Source: Cytobacillus oceanisediminis (GTDB lineage Bacteria > Bacillota > Bacilli > Bacillales > Cytobacillaceae). Taken from it: a DNA stretch of 64,000 nt. Within the stretch, counting starts at the first letter, position 1. Each line of letters opens with the position of its first letter. Below the pieces are notes generated by a model that had not been told where the DNA came from, ran no database searches, and saw only the letters and a program-made list of their open reading frames with translations. This document shows, one piece after another, positions 8,824 to 16,509 of the stretch. Location: NCBI RefSeq assembly GCF_004366035.1, contig NZ_SOEE01000004.1, positions 444,007 through 508,006 of the forward strand. Reading direction: 5' to 3'. Position numbers and translations under genes: made by a program.

Positions 8824-9705
8824 ATGATTACCGTAATTGGAAGCATAAATATAGATTTAGTTGTTGAAACAAATCACGTACCTAAAAACGGAGAAACGAC
8901 GTTAGGAACCTCTTTTTCAACATTTTTTGGCGGAAAAGGAGCAAATCAAGCAGTTTCGATAGCGAGATTAGGGAAGGAAGTTCAAATGATTGGTGCTTGT
9001 GGTGCTGATGATTATGGCAAGATGGCGTTGACTTCACTGAAAGAAGAAAGCATAAAAACAAATCAAGTGTTTTTATTGCCTGATGAAACAACAGGTATTG
9101 CTACAATCATCGTATCTAATGCTGATAATAGAATTATTGTCGTTCCTGGGGCAAATAATTCATTGACTTCCAAAGAAATAGAACTTGTTAAAAAAGAAAT
9201 TATGAAGAGTGAAATGGTGGTCATGCAGTTGGAAATACCATCAAACACAGTTCATACAGCATTGAAAATATGTAAGGAACAAAATATTCCTGTGGTATTG
9301 AATCCAGCACCGGTCAATCATTTTCAACATGAATTTATTGATTTGGCAACTTATATAACACCAAATGAATCTGAATGTAGGAGTATTTTTGGTGAAAATA
9401 TTGAACAATCATTAGAAAGGTATCCTAATAAATTAATTGTCACTTTAGGTGAAAAAGGTGCCCGTTTTTATAATGGTAAAAAGCATGTATTCATTAAAGG
9501 TTTTCAAACGAATCCTGTTGATACAACAGGTGCTGGTGATACTTTTAATGGAAGCTTGGCTGTTGCATTAACAGAAGGAAAAAATATAGAAGAAGCAGTA
9601 AGATTTGCAAATGCAAGTGCTTCTATAGCAGTTGAGAAAAAAGGGGCTCAAAGTGGCATGCCTTCTTTAGATGGAGTTATAAATAGGTTGAACTTAAAAA
9701 TATAA
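8824..9705 (+). CDS. rbsK: Ribokinase
   Basis: This 293-residue PfkB-family kinase has the ribokinase hallmarks: GSINIDLV at the N-terminus, the FFGGKGANQAVS sugar-binding segment (about 35-47), VVLNPAPV near 160 and the anion-hole/catalytic motif DTTGAGDTFNGSLAVAL near 235. It converts ribose to ribose 5-phosphate and completes the route transporter, hydrolase, kinase. It is 68 bases after the hydrolase, with a GAGGTG ribosome binding site. No rbsDACB transport genes accompany it, so it probably serves nucleoside-derived ribose rather than external ribose. Confidence 0.93.
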   Translation: MITVIGSINIDLVVETNHVPKNGETTLGTSFSTFFGGKGANQAVSIARLGKEVQMIGACGADDYGKMALTSLKEESIKTNQVFLLPDETTGIATIIVSNADNRIIVVPGANNSLTSKEIELVKKEIMKSEMVVMQLEIPSNTVHTALKICKEQNIPVVLNPAPVNHFQHEFIDLATYITPNESECRSIFGENIEQSLERYPNKLIVTLGEKGARFYNGKKHVFIKGFQTNPVDTTGAGDTFNGSLAVALTEGKNIEEAVRFANASASIAVEKKGAQSGMPSLDGVINRLNLKI

Positions 9706-9729
9706 CAATTTTAAAAAGTTTATTCATAA

Positions 9730-9758
9730 AATCCTCCCATTCAAATATGGGAGGATTA
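9730..9758 (+). terminator. Hairpin after rbsK
   Basis: AATCCTCCCAT and ATGGGAGGATT form an 11-bp perfect stem with a 6-base loop about 25 bases past the stop codon. There is no T run, so termination may be weak. Confidence 0.55.
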
Positions 9759-9798
9759 ATGGGTAGAAGTACGCATGGCCATTTAGAGGTGTTTGAAT

Positions 9799-9900
9799 TT
9801 GAAGCCGATTATATTTGATGTTGATACTGGGATTGATGATGCGTTGGCGATCGATGTCTTACACATTAAACTCACCAAACCCCTGCCAAATAGAAAGTAG
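9799..9900 (+). pseudogene. 5' remnant of a second nucleoside hydrolase
   Basis: A 33-codon frame beginning TTG reads LKPIIFDVDTGIDDALAI, the N-terminal calcium-binding motif of IunH-type hydrolases, then runs into unrelated residues and a TAG stop. A GAGGTG ribosome binding site is present at 9785-9790. The rest of the gene is missing, so this is a deletion remnant of a paralogue of the hydrolase at 7826-8755. Confidence 0.75.
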
Positions 9901-9905
9901 AATAA

Positions 9906-10622
9906 TTAAATTTCTTTTCCTAAACCAAACACCATCGACACTACCAATTCCTCCCGAATCTTCGTAATATGACCCTCCATCAATTCCTTCGCTCTGTCTC
10001 CATTTCCAGAAGCAATAGCCAGATAAATTTCCTTATGTTCTTCCATCGTATCCTCGTAACGGGACGGATCCTTAAAGCGATGGCTCTGTGTAGCCTTAAT
10101 CGTATCTTTCATATGCCCCCTAAGGGTATGTATCAATTCAATGAAAATCGAATTATGGGTGGCCTCGGCAATTCCAATGTGAAAGTCAAGGTCAGCTTTT
10201 AACCCTAACTCAGGGTCTTGTTTGGACAGAGCCATATGATTCAGAGCTATACGCAGCTTCTCCAGGTCTGCTGAAGTGGCTCTTTTGGCTGCAAGGAAGG
10301 CTGATTCAACTTCCAGTGCACGCCTGAGCTCTAACATTTCATAAACTAGCGGATTTTCTGCTTTGACAGCTGTGATGATTTCTTCTTTTCTTGAGATGAC
10401 CTCAGAGACTTTAACGTAGCTTCCGCCTCCCTGGCGGATATCGATGAGCCCGTTCAGTTCCATGGTTCTCAGGGCTTCTCTGATGGTTGTCCGGCTGACA
10501 TTGAACTGGCCTGCCAATTCTCTTTCTGAAGGCAGCCTTTCACCCGGTTTGAGATTACCTCCTAAATAGCGTTCTATAATTTTATCTACTAAAACAAGAT
10601 AGGTCTTTTTTTTCTCCGACAT
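9906..10622 (-). CDS. GntR/FadR-type regulator of the adjacent flavoenzyme operon
   Basis: This 238-residue regulator has an N-terminal GntR winged helix (ERELAGQFNVSRTTIREAL, about residues 35-55) and a C-terminal all-helical FCD ligand domain, with the metal-binding type residues in DLDFHIGIAEATHN and a late HKEIYLAI segment. This is the LldR/GlcC/PdhR branch, whose members sense small carboxylates such as lactate, glycolate or pyruvate. It is divergent from the GlcD-like gene, and two TTGG/CCAA inverted repeats lie between them, so it very likely represses that operon. The start at 10622 is preferred to 10658 because AGAGG stands in front of it. Confidence 0.88.
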   Translation of the reverse strand: MSEKKKTYLVLVDKIIERYLGGNLKPGERLPSERELAGQFNVSRTTIREALRTMELNGLIDIRQGGGSYVKVSEVISRKEEIITAVKAENPLVYEMLELRRALEVESAFLAAKRATSADLEKLRIALNHMALSKQDPELGLKADLDFHIGIAEATHNSIFIELIHTLRGHMKDTIKATQSHRFKDPSRYEDTMEEHKEIYLAIASGNGDRAKELMEGHITKIREELVVSMVFGLGKEI

Positions 10623-10721
10623 TCCCCGTAACCTCTTTTCAGAATAGGCCTCATTCATTTTTCTAAATGTAACAGACCTAAAATCTATTAATCAATACTG
10701 AAAAAATAATTAAATTAATAA

Positions 10722-10791
10722 TTGAATTTTTCTGATAAGTTAGTATAATTGACTTAACTTGTTGGACCAATTATAGCATTGGTTTGACCAA
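10722..10791 (+). promoter_or_regulatory. Promoter with two FadR-type operators
   Basis: TTGAAT (10722-10727), 16 bases, then TATAAT (10744-10749) form a promoter pointing to the GlcD-like gene. Downstream lie TTGGACCAA (10762-10770) and TTGGTTTGACCAA (10779-10791), the latter a perfect TTGGT-3-ACCAA inverted repeat of the kind bound by FadR-subfamily GntR proteins. Their position in the early transcribed region suits repression. Confidence 0.75.
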
Positions 10792-10821
10792 ATTTTCAGC
10801 AGAAGAAAGAAGGAATATAGG

Positions 10822-12213
10822 ATGGAAACAGCTAGTATGAGCCTCGTGCATGCTTTAAAGGAGGTTCTTTCTGAGCAGCAGGTAACAGAAAATCAGACAG
10901 TAAGAGAATTGCATGGAAGGGATGAATCATACCACAAGGAGAGCCTTCCCGATATTGTGGTTTTTCCTGAAACAGCCCAGCAGGTTAGTGAAGTTGTAAA
11001 GCTGGCAAACCAATATAAAGTTCCAATCGTTCCTTTTGGTCTGGGGTCCAGTCTCGAGGGGCACGTCATACCGTACGAACATGGAATTACGGTTGATTTT
11101 TCCTTAATGAATAAAATCCTCGAAGTGCGTGAAAATGATTTCCTTGTCCGGGTACAGCCTGGTGTGACCCGCACGCAGCTTAACAAGGAATTAAAAAAAT
11201 ATGGACTGTTTTTCTCTGTGGATCCGGGAGCGGATGCTACGCTTGGAGGAATGGCGGCAACTAATGCCAGCGGAACAACATCGGTGAAATATGGAGTCAT
11301 GCGTGATCAGGTGCGTGATTTGGAAGTGGTTCTGGCTGATGGGGCGATCATACATACAGGAAATTTAGCTGCTAAATCCTCTTCGGGATACCATTTGAAT
11401 GGCTTATTCGTTGGTTCAGAGGGGACGCTTGGCTGCTTTACGGAATTGACATTAAGAGTATATGGAATTCCGGAGCATGTGATGGCGGCAAGAGCCTCAT
11501 TTCCATCCTTGAACGATGCGGTTGAAGCGGTTGTATCCATATTACAGGCAGGTGTTCCAATTGCCAGGGTAGAGCTTGTTGATGAACCATCCATGAAGCA
11601 GGTGAACCTGTTCAGTGAAACAAACTATAACGAAAGTCCAACACTCTTTTTGGAATTTCACGGCAATGAAGCCGGTTTGAAGCAGGATATCGCGTTCACA
11701 AGAGAAATAGTCGAAGACCATCACTGTCTTGATATTGAATTTGAAACCGATAATGCCGCAAGAAATCGTTTGTGGGAGGCCCGGCATAACCTTGCTTATG
11801 CTTATATCCACGGCCATCCCGGAAAGAAAATGATGGTGACGGATGTATGCCTTCCGATTTCAGAACTTTCTGGCGCTATAAGCCATGCAAGGGAAGCGGT
11901 AGATTCTTTGGGACTTCCTGGAGGCATCGTCGGTCATGTGGGGGATGGAAATTATCATACACTTCTAATGATTGATATGAGCAACCCGGAAGAGGTGGCT
12001 AAGGCTGAAAAGTTCAATGAACAAATTGTCCTTTATTCCCTGGAACGCGGCGGAACATGCACGGGTGAACATGGTGTAGGGGTAGGGAAGCAGAAATATC
12101 AGCAAAAAGAACATGGCCAGGCTCTTCAGGTGATGGAAAAAATCAAACAGGCCTTGGATCCAGATAACCTTTTTAATCCCAATAAAATCTTAAAGACAAA
12201 AGAAGGAGCGTGA
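10822..12213 (+). CDS. FAD-linked D-lactate/glycolate dehydrogenase (GlcD/LDHD type)
   Basis: The 463-residue protein has a PCMH-type FAD-binding half (about 40-215; VPFGLGSSLEGH and DPGADATLGGMAATNASG) and a FAD-oxidase C-terminal half with GHVGDGNYHTLL and the late CTGEHGVGVGKQKY motif. It oxidises a 2-hydroxy acid such as D-lactate or glycolate to the keto acid. No GlcE or GlcF-like iron-sulphur partner follows, so it resembles the single-subunit D-lactate dehydrogenase type; the exact substrate is not decidable here. A BASS transporter starts 4 bases after the stop codon, and the FCD-type regulator is divergent. Confidence 0.88.
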   Translation: METASMSLVHALKEVLSEQQVTENQTVRELHGRDESYHKESLPDIVVFPETAQQVSEVVKLANQYKVPIVPFGLGSSLEGHVIPYEHGITVDFSLMNKILEVRENDFLVRVQPGVTRTQLNKELKKYGLFFSVDPGADATLGGMAATNASGTTSVKYGVMRDQVRDLEVVLADGAIIHTGNLAAKSSSGYHLNGLFVGSEGTLGCFTELTLRVYGIPEHVMAARASFPSLNDAVEAVVSILQAGVPIARVELVDEPSMKQVNLFSETNYNESPTLFLEFHGNEAGLKQDIAFTREIVEDHHCLDIEFETDNAARNRLWEARHNLAYAYIHGHPGKKMMVTDVCLPISELSGAISHAREAVDSLGLPGGIVGHVGDGNYHTLLMIDMSNPEEVAKAEKFNEQIVLYSLERGGTCTGEHGVGVGKQKYQQKEHGQALQVMEKIKQALDPDNLFNPNKILKTKEGA

Positions 12214-12217
12214 TGAT

Positions 12218-13192
12218 ATGAAGGTATTAGAAGCGGTCAGTACCATTGCAGGAAAATATTTTGCTGTGTGGGTTATCTTAACATCGGTTATTGCCTTTAT
12301 GTTTCCAGACCCATTTTTGGGGTTAGGAGGCTATATTACCATCCTTCTCGGCGTCGTCATGTTTGGAATGGGACTTACACTGAAGGCAGTCGATTTTAAA
12401 ATCATCTTTACCAAACCGCTGCCTGTGTTAATCGGAGTTTGTGCACAGTTCATCATCATGCCGCTGGTCGCTTTCGTCATTGCGAAACTGTTGAATTTGC
12501 CGGCAGAATTGGCAGCAGGACTAGTTTTGCTTGGCTGTGTACCTGGGGGAACGGCTTCTAACGTTATGGTGTATCTGGCAAAGGGAAATGTACCGTTATC
12601 CATCGCTATGACTTCCGTCTCAACTCTATTGGCGCCGATCATGACACCGCTGATTCTCCTTTTGCTTGCCGGCCAATGGATGCCGGTTGATGCTGTAGCC
12701 ATGTTTAAATCCATTGTCCAAGTGATCATTGTTCCGATTGTTCTGGGTTTGGCCATTAAGAAATTCTTCCCTGTGGGAGTAGAAAAAAGTTTAGCTGTAT
12801 TACCGCTTATTTCGGTAGCTGCTATTATCACGATTGTGGCTGCAGTCGTTTCAGGCAATTCAGCAACCATTGCGGCGTCTGGGCTTCTGATTTTTACAGC
12901 CGTTATGCTCCACAATGGATTCGGACTCCTGCTTGGCTATTTTGCAGGAAAAGTACTTGGTCAGGATGAAGTAAACCGAAGAGCGATTGCTATTGAAGTT
13001 GGAATGCAGAACTCCGGTTTAGGTGTTGCACTTGCAACTGCACACTTTGGTCCATTGGCAGCACTTCCAAGTGTGCTGGCAGCTGCCTGGCATAACATTT
13101 CAGGGCCAATTCTTGCAACTTATTGGTCGAAGAAACCTGCTGTAAAAAGTGAAGTAAAAACGGCAGTTAAGCCAGTTGAAGTGAAGCTGTAG
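12218..13192 (+). CDS. Bile acid:sodium symporter (BASS) family transporter
   Basis: This 324-residue membrane protein has about ten helices and the BASS-family landmarks VVMFGMGLTL, LLGCVPGGTASNVMVYLAKGN and GMQNSGLGVALA. Members carry organic anions with Na+, including pantoate, pyruvate and glycolate in plants and bacteria. It is the second gene of the GlcD-like operon, 4 bases after it, so import of the 2-hydroxy acid substrate (or export of its product) is the natural guess. The C-terminal tail is rich in Lys and Val. A hairpin of the dispersed GGTGCCTG type follows as terminator. Confidence 0.88.
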   Translation: MKVLEAVSTIAGKYFAVWVILTSVIAFMFPDPFLGLGGYITILLGVVMFGMGLTLKAVDFKIIFTKPLPVLIGVCAQFIIMPLVAFVIAKLLNLPAELAAGLVLLGCVPGGTASNVMVYLAKGNVPLSIAMTSVSTLLAPIMTPLILLLLAGQWMPVDAVAMFKSIVQVIIVPIVLGLAIKKFFPVGVEKSLAVLPLISVAAIITIVAAVVSGNSATIAASGLLIFTAVMLHNGFGLLLGYFAGKVLGQDEVNRRAIAIEVGMQNSGLGVALATAHFGPLAALPSVLAAAWHNISGPILATYWSKKPAVKSEVKTAVKPVEVKL

Positions 13193-13202
13193 ATATGTAT
13201 TT

Positions 13203-13240
13203 AGGTGTCTGGACCTTAAAAGAGGGCAGGCACCTTTTTT
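13203..13240 (+). terminator. Terminator from the GGTGCCTG/CAGGCACC repeat family
   Basis: AGGTGtCTG (13203-13211) pairs with CAGGCACCT (13227-13235), followed by TTTTTT. It belongs to the same dispersed palindrome family as copies at 18778, 23549, 45716 and 63780. Confidence 0.8.
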
Positions 13241-13278
13241 GTACCTCTCGAAAACAATCTAAATAGTCTTATAAGCTA

Positions 13279-13307
13279 TTGACATCGTTTACAAATAATA
13301 CTAGAAT
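13279..13307 (+). promoter_or_regulatory. glpT promoter with overlapping cre box
   Basis: TTGACA (13279-13284), 17 bases, TAGAAT (13302-13307). TGACATCGTTTACA (13280-13293) matches 13 of 14 cre positions and overlaps the -35 box, so CcpA repression is expected. The transcript would start about 30 bases before the leader hairpin. Confidence 0.78.
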
Positions 13308-13344
13308 TTTGACATAACAAGTTAACTATGGTGGAGAAACGGAG

Positions 13345-13407
13345 AACCCATGCTTTTTTGCACTTTCATTCCTGGAAGTGTTATTAAAGTATGGGTTTTG
13401 TTTTTTT
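13345..13407 (+). promoter_or_regulatory. Leader terminator of glpT, probable GlpP antitermination target
   Basis: AACCCATGC (13345-13353) pairs with GTATGGGTT (13389-13397). A second stem, CACTT/AAGTG, lies inside, and ten bases of mostly T follow. A terminator between promoter and ribosome binding site is the arrangement known for B. subtilis glpTQ, glpFK and glpD, where GlpP bound to glycerol 3-phosphate permits readthrough. Confidence 0.75.
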
Positions 13408-13450
13408 AGCAGTTAATATTGTTGTCAAATCTATCTTAGGGGGAACCTGA

Positions 13451-14818
13451 ATGTTCAAACTGTTTAAGCCTGCTCCACCAATTGAAAGATTGCCTGAAGA
13501 ACAAATTGATTCTGAGTATAAAAAACTTAGATTTCAAGTATTTCTGGGAATTTTCATTGGTTATGCAGCGTATTATTTAATCCGGAAAAACTTTTCACTG
13601 GCCATGCCGTACTTTATTGAAGAAGGTTTTTCTAAAACTGAACTTGGCTTTGCACTATCTGCTATTTCTATTTCCTATGGCATCAGTAAATTTGTCATGG
13701 GGACCTTTTCAGACCGGAGTAATCCAAGGATGTTCTTGCCTGCAGGGTTAATTCTTTCTGCTATTATTTCTTTATTAATGGGGTTTGTACCTTTCTTTAC
13801 TTCATCTGTTGCTATAATGTTTATTATGCTTTTCTTAAATGGCTGGTTCCAGGGTATGGGCTGGCCGCCATCTGGCCGTGTTCTTGTACACTGGTTCAGC
13901 ATCAATGAAAGAGGAAACAAAACAGCCGTTTGGAATGTAGCCCATAATGTCGGCGGGGGGCTAATGGCACCTCTTGCAGTGGCGGGTGCAGCCATGTTCG
14001 CAGGTATAGCAGGAAGCTCTTCTTCAGGCTATGAAGGTGTATTTATATTACCTGCACTTGTAGCCATTATTGTTGCATTCATTGCCTACTTCCTCATTCG
14101 TGATACTCCTCAATCGGTTGGGCTGCCATCCATTGAAGAATATCGCAATGATTATCCAAGTAAAACCAAGAAAACCTTTGAAACAGAATTAACAACAAAA
14201 GAAATTCTTTTCAAGTATGTATTAAATAATAAATGGGTTTGGGCCATTGCTATTGCAAACATTTTCGTTTATTTCGTCCGATATGGTGTACTGGACTGGG
14301 CACCAACTTATTTGAGCGAAGAAAAAGGCTTCGATATGAGCAAGTCCAGCGTAGCCTATTTTCTATATGAGTGGGCGGGTATACCGGGAACACTATTATG
14401 CGGCTGGATCTCAGATAAATTTTTCAAAGGGCGCCGCGGTCCTGCAGGATTTGTGTTTATGCTGGGAGTATTGATCGCTGTTCTTGTTTACTGGTTTAAT
14501 CCGGCAGGAAATCCAACGATCGACATGATTTGTTTGATTGCGATCGGTTTCCTTATTTATGGACCGGTAATGTTAATCGGCCTTCAAGCACTTGATTTTG
14601 TTCCTAAAAAGGCAGCCGGAACTGCAGCAGGATTAACTGGATTGTTTGGTTACCTCGGAGGTACTGTAACAGCTAATGCATTAATGGGTGTCATTGTAGA
14701 TGCATCTGGATGGGATGCAGGATTTATGCTATTAACCGCATCTTGTGTCCTTGCGGCCATAATCTTCGCTGTAACGTGGAATGTCCGTGGTCAAGAAGTA
14801 GTTAAAAACCAACATTAA
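13451..14818 (+). CDS. glpT: Glycerol-3-phosphate transporter
   Basis: The 455-residue protein is an organophosphate:phosphate antiporter of the major facilitator superfamily with twelve predicted helices. The GlpT/UhpT signature is visible: [18 protein letters not shown] in helix 1, [15 protein letters not shown] after helix 2 and [20 protein letters not shown] around helix 4, including the phosphate-binding Arg of YYLIRKN. It exchanges external glycerol 3-phosphate for internal phosphate. No glpQ follows; the gene ends at its own terminator. Start supported by AGGGGG 8 bases upstream. Regulation by a leader terminator and a cre box is visible upstream. Confidence 0.93.
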   Translation: MFKLFKPAPPIERLPEEQIDSEYKKLRFQVFLGIFIGYAAYYLIRKNFSLAMPYFIEEGFSKTELGFALSAISISYGISKFVMGTFSDRSNPRMFLPAGLILSAIISLLMGFVPFFTSSVAIMFIMLFLNGWFQGMGWPPSGRVLVHWFSINERGNKTAVWNVAHNVGGGLMAPLAVAGAAMFAGIAGSSSSGYEGVFILPALVAIIVAFIAYFLIRDTPQSVGLPSIEEYRNDYPSKTKKTFETELTTKEILFKYVLNNKWVWAIAIANIFVYFVRYGVLDWAPTYLSEEKGFDMSKSSVAYFLYEWAGIPGTLLCGWISDKFFKGRRGPAGFVFMLGVLIAVLVYWFNPAGNPTIDMICLIAIGFLIYGPVMLIGLQALDFVPKKAAGTAAGLTGLFGYLGGTVTANALMGVIVDASGWDAGFMLLTASCVLAAIIFAVTWNVRGQEVVKNQH

Positions 14819-14822
14819 GATA

Positions 14823-14862
14823 AAAAAGAAAGTGTCTAATGATTAGGCACTTTCTTTTTTTT
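14823..14862 (+). terminator. Rho-independent terminator of glpT
   Basis: AAAGAAAGTGtCTAAT and ATTAGgCACTTTCTTT arms with a T8 tail just past the stop codon. Confidence 0.88.
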
Positions 14863-14942
14863 ACTCAAATCTGCGGTAAAAGGTAAATGAATGAGGGAAT
14901 AGGCATCTTTTTCTTATAAGAAATCCTCTTTGTAAAATTATC

Positions 14943-15001
14943 TTGACTTACAGAAAATAATGGAATATATTTTAATTAACAATTAACAAAATGTTAATTA
15001 A
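14943..15001 (+). promoter_or_regulatory. Promoter and NrtR-type operator of the NAD salvage operon
   Basis: TTGACT (14943-14948), 17 bases, TATATT (14966-14971). Immediately after the -10 box stands a perfect 10-bp inverted repeat, TTAATTAACA (14972-14981) and TGTTAATTAA (14992-15001). Such a site in front of an nrtR gene is best read as its autoregulatory operator. Confidence 0.75.
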
Positions 15002-15018
15002 AAAAGAGGTGAACCAAT

Positions 15019-15783
15019 TTGAATAATCAATTTATTACCCCAGACGGTTATACAAGTGATATTGCCGTTTTTACAATCACATCTGAACAAGTTGGAGAGT
15101 ATAAACCTCCAAAAAAAGAGCTGAAAATCATGCTGATTAAAAGAAGTGAGCTGGACCATGAAGGAAATTCGAACATGGAAGCAGGGAAGTGGGCACTCCC
15201 GGGAGGATTTGTCCTTCCCGAAGAGACAGCTTTTCAGGCGGCAGAGCGAAGGTTAGCGGAGGAAACCGGAGTGGAAGGATTGAAAATAAAGCATTTTGGT
15301 GTCTATGATTCTCCCGGGCGGGATCTGCGGGGATGGATTATTTCTAATGCACATTATGTCACTGCAAGTGAAGCGGCATTAAGGAGCCGGAAAAAGACTT
15401 ATGATGCTTCTGAAATTGGGCTGTTTACTCTTGCAGAAGCACTTGAACTTGATCTTGCATTCGATCATCGGACCATTATGGATGATGCACTCTGGTTTAT
15501 TAAAAAAGATATGGCGCTCACAACACTTGCTAAGCATTTTCTTCCTGAGGAATTTGTGCTTTCTGAACTTCAGGGCGTCTTATTGACAGTTTTGGATGAT
15601 CCTTCGATCTCGACTGATGCTGCCTTTTTCAGAAAAGCACCGACACTGCCTTTTATTGAAGCGGTATTGGAAGACGGAAAGCCTAAGAAATCGAACCGAT
15701 ATTCCAAGACGCCGGCTCAGCTTTATCGATTTAATGACTTCCAGCCGATTGTGTCCGTTTATAGAAATAAGCTGCAAGGGTGA
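15019..15783 (+). CDS. nrtR: NrtR-type Nudix-HTH regulator of NAD metabolism
   Basis: The 254-residue protein has a Nudix domain (about 10-150) followed by a winged helix domain (about 165-250; TPAQLYRFNDF near the end), the layout of the NrtR family. These repressors bind ADP-ribose and control NAD synthesis and salvage. The Nudix box is GFVLPEETAFQAAERRLAEE: the usual RE pair of the catalytic motif reads RR, so hydrolysis is probably weak or absent while ligand binding remains. It leads an operon with pnuC and nadR and sits behind a perfect palindrome. Some family members keep hydrolase activity, so this is not excluded. Confidence 0.85.
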   Translation: MNNQFITPDGYTSDIAVFTITSEQVGEYKPPKKELKIMLIKRSELDHEGNSNMEAGKWALPGGFVLPEETAFQAAERRLAEETGVEGLKIKHFGVYDSPGRDLRGWIISNAHYVTASEAALRSRKKTYDASEIGLFTLAEALELDLAFDHRTIMDDALWFIKKDMALTTLAKHFLPEEFVLSELQGVLLTVLDDPSISTDAAFFRKAPTLPFIEAVLEDGKPKKSNRYSKTPAQLYRFNDFQPIVSVYRNKLQG

Positions 15784-15813
15784 AAAGCAAATCATATAAG
15801 GGGAGAGATTCAC

Positions 15814-16509
15814 ATGGGGATTTTTAAGAACTGGACGCGGTTTGAAATGATATGGCTGATCACTTTTACATTGGTTAACATTTATCTTTTCTTTGCCTGG
15901 TCGGATTCACTGCTTGGCCTGATATCATCCATAAGCGGCATGTTATGTGTGGTGCTGGTGGCAAAGGGGAAGATTGCAAACTATTACTTTGGCATCGTGC
16001 AGACCTTAACCTATGCTTATATTGCTTACGGTTATGGGCTTTATGGTGAAGCCATGCTTAATGCCCTGTTTTATTTTCCGGTGCAGTTTATCGGAATTTA
16101 CCTGTGGAGACAGCATAAAACAAATCGGGATGTTAGAGGGGAAGATGTGAAAGTTAAAAGTCTGACAAAAAAGGGCTGGCTTTATACATTAGTATCCATT
16201 GTCGGCCTTACAATTGGATACGGGTTTTTCCTTAGATATTTAGAGGGCAATTTTGTCTGGACGGATTCAGCTACAAACGTCCTATCAATAACAGCGCAAA
16301 TATTAATGCTAAAGAGGTTTGCAGAGCAATGGCTCCTGTGGATTTCGGTTAATGTATTATCGATTATTCTTTGGGCGGGTGCTCTCATCACACAGGGCGG
16401 CAATGACTTTTCGATGCTAGTCATGTGGACTGCTTTCCTGGTCAACAGCATTTATGGTTATATCAACTGGCGGAAATTATATGTGAAACAGAATAAGGAG
16501 GCGGTTTAA
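15814..16509 (+). CDS. pnuC: Nicotinamide riboside transporter PnuC
   Basis: The 231-residue membrane protein has seven predicted helices and PnuC marks such as KIANYYFGIVQTLTYAYIAY and YGEAMLNALFYFPVQFIG near residues 50-90, plus the WILWAG-like region late in the protein. It allows facilitated uptake of nicotinamide riboside, which is trapped by phosphorylation. The downstream gene encodes the kinase/adenylyltransferase that does this. It follows nrtR by 30 bases with a GGGGAGAG ribosome binding site, and its stop codon abuts the next start. Confidence 0.93.
   Translation: MGIFKNWTRFEMIWLITFTLVNIYLFFAWSDSLLGLISSISGMLCVVLVAKGKIANYYFGIVQTLTYAYIAYGYGLYGEAMLNALFYFPVQFIGIYLWRQHKTNRDVRGEDVKVKSLTKKGWLYTLVSIVGLTIGYGFFLRYLEGNFVWTDSATNVLSITAQILMLKRFAEQWLLWISVNVLSIILWAGALITQGGNDFSMLVMWTAFLVNSIYGYINWRKLYVKQNKEAV

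Noticed and set aside
12331..12915. 194-codon antisense frame in the BASS transporter gene
   Set aside because: Mirror of hydrophobic codons of the transporter; no start signal or family.
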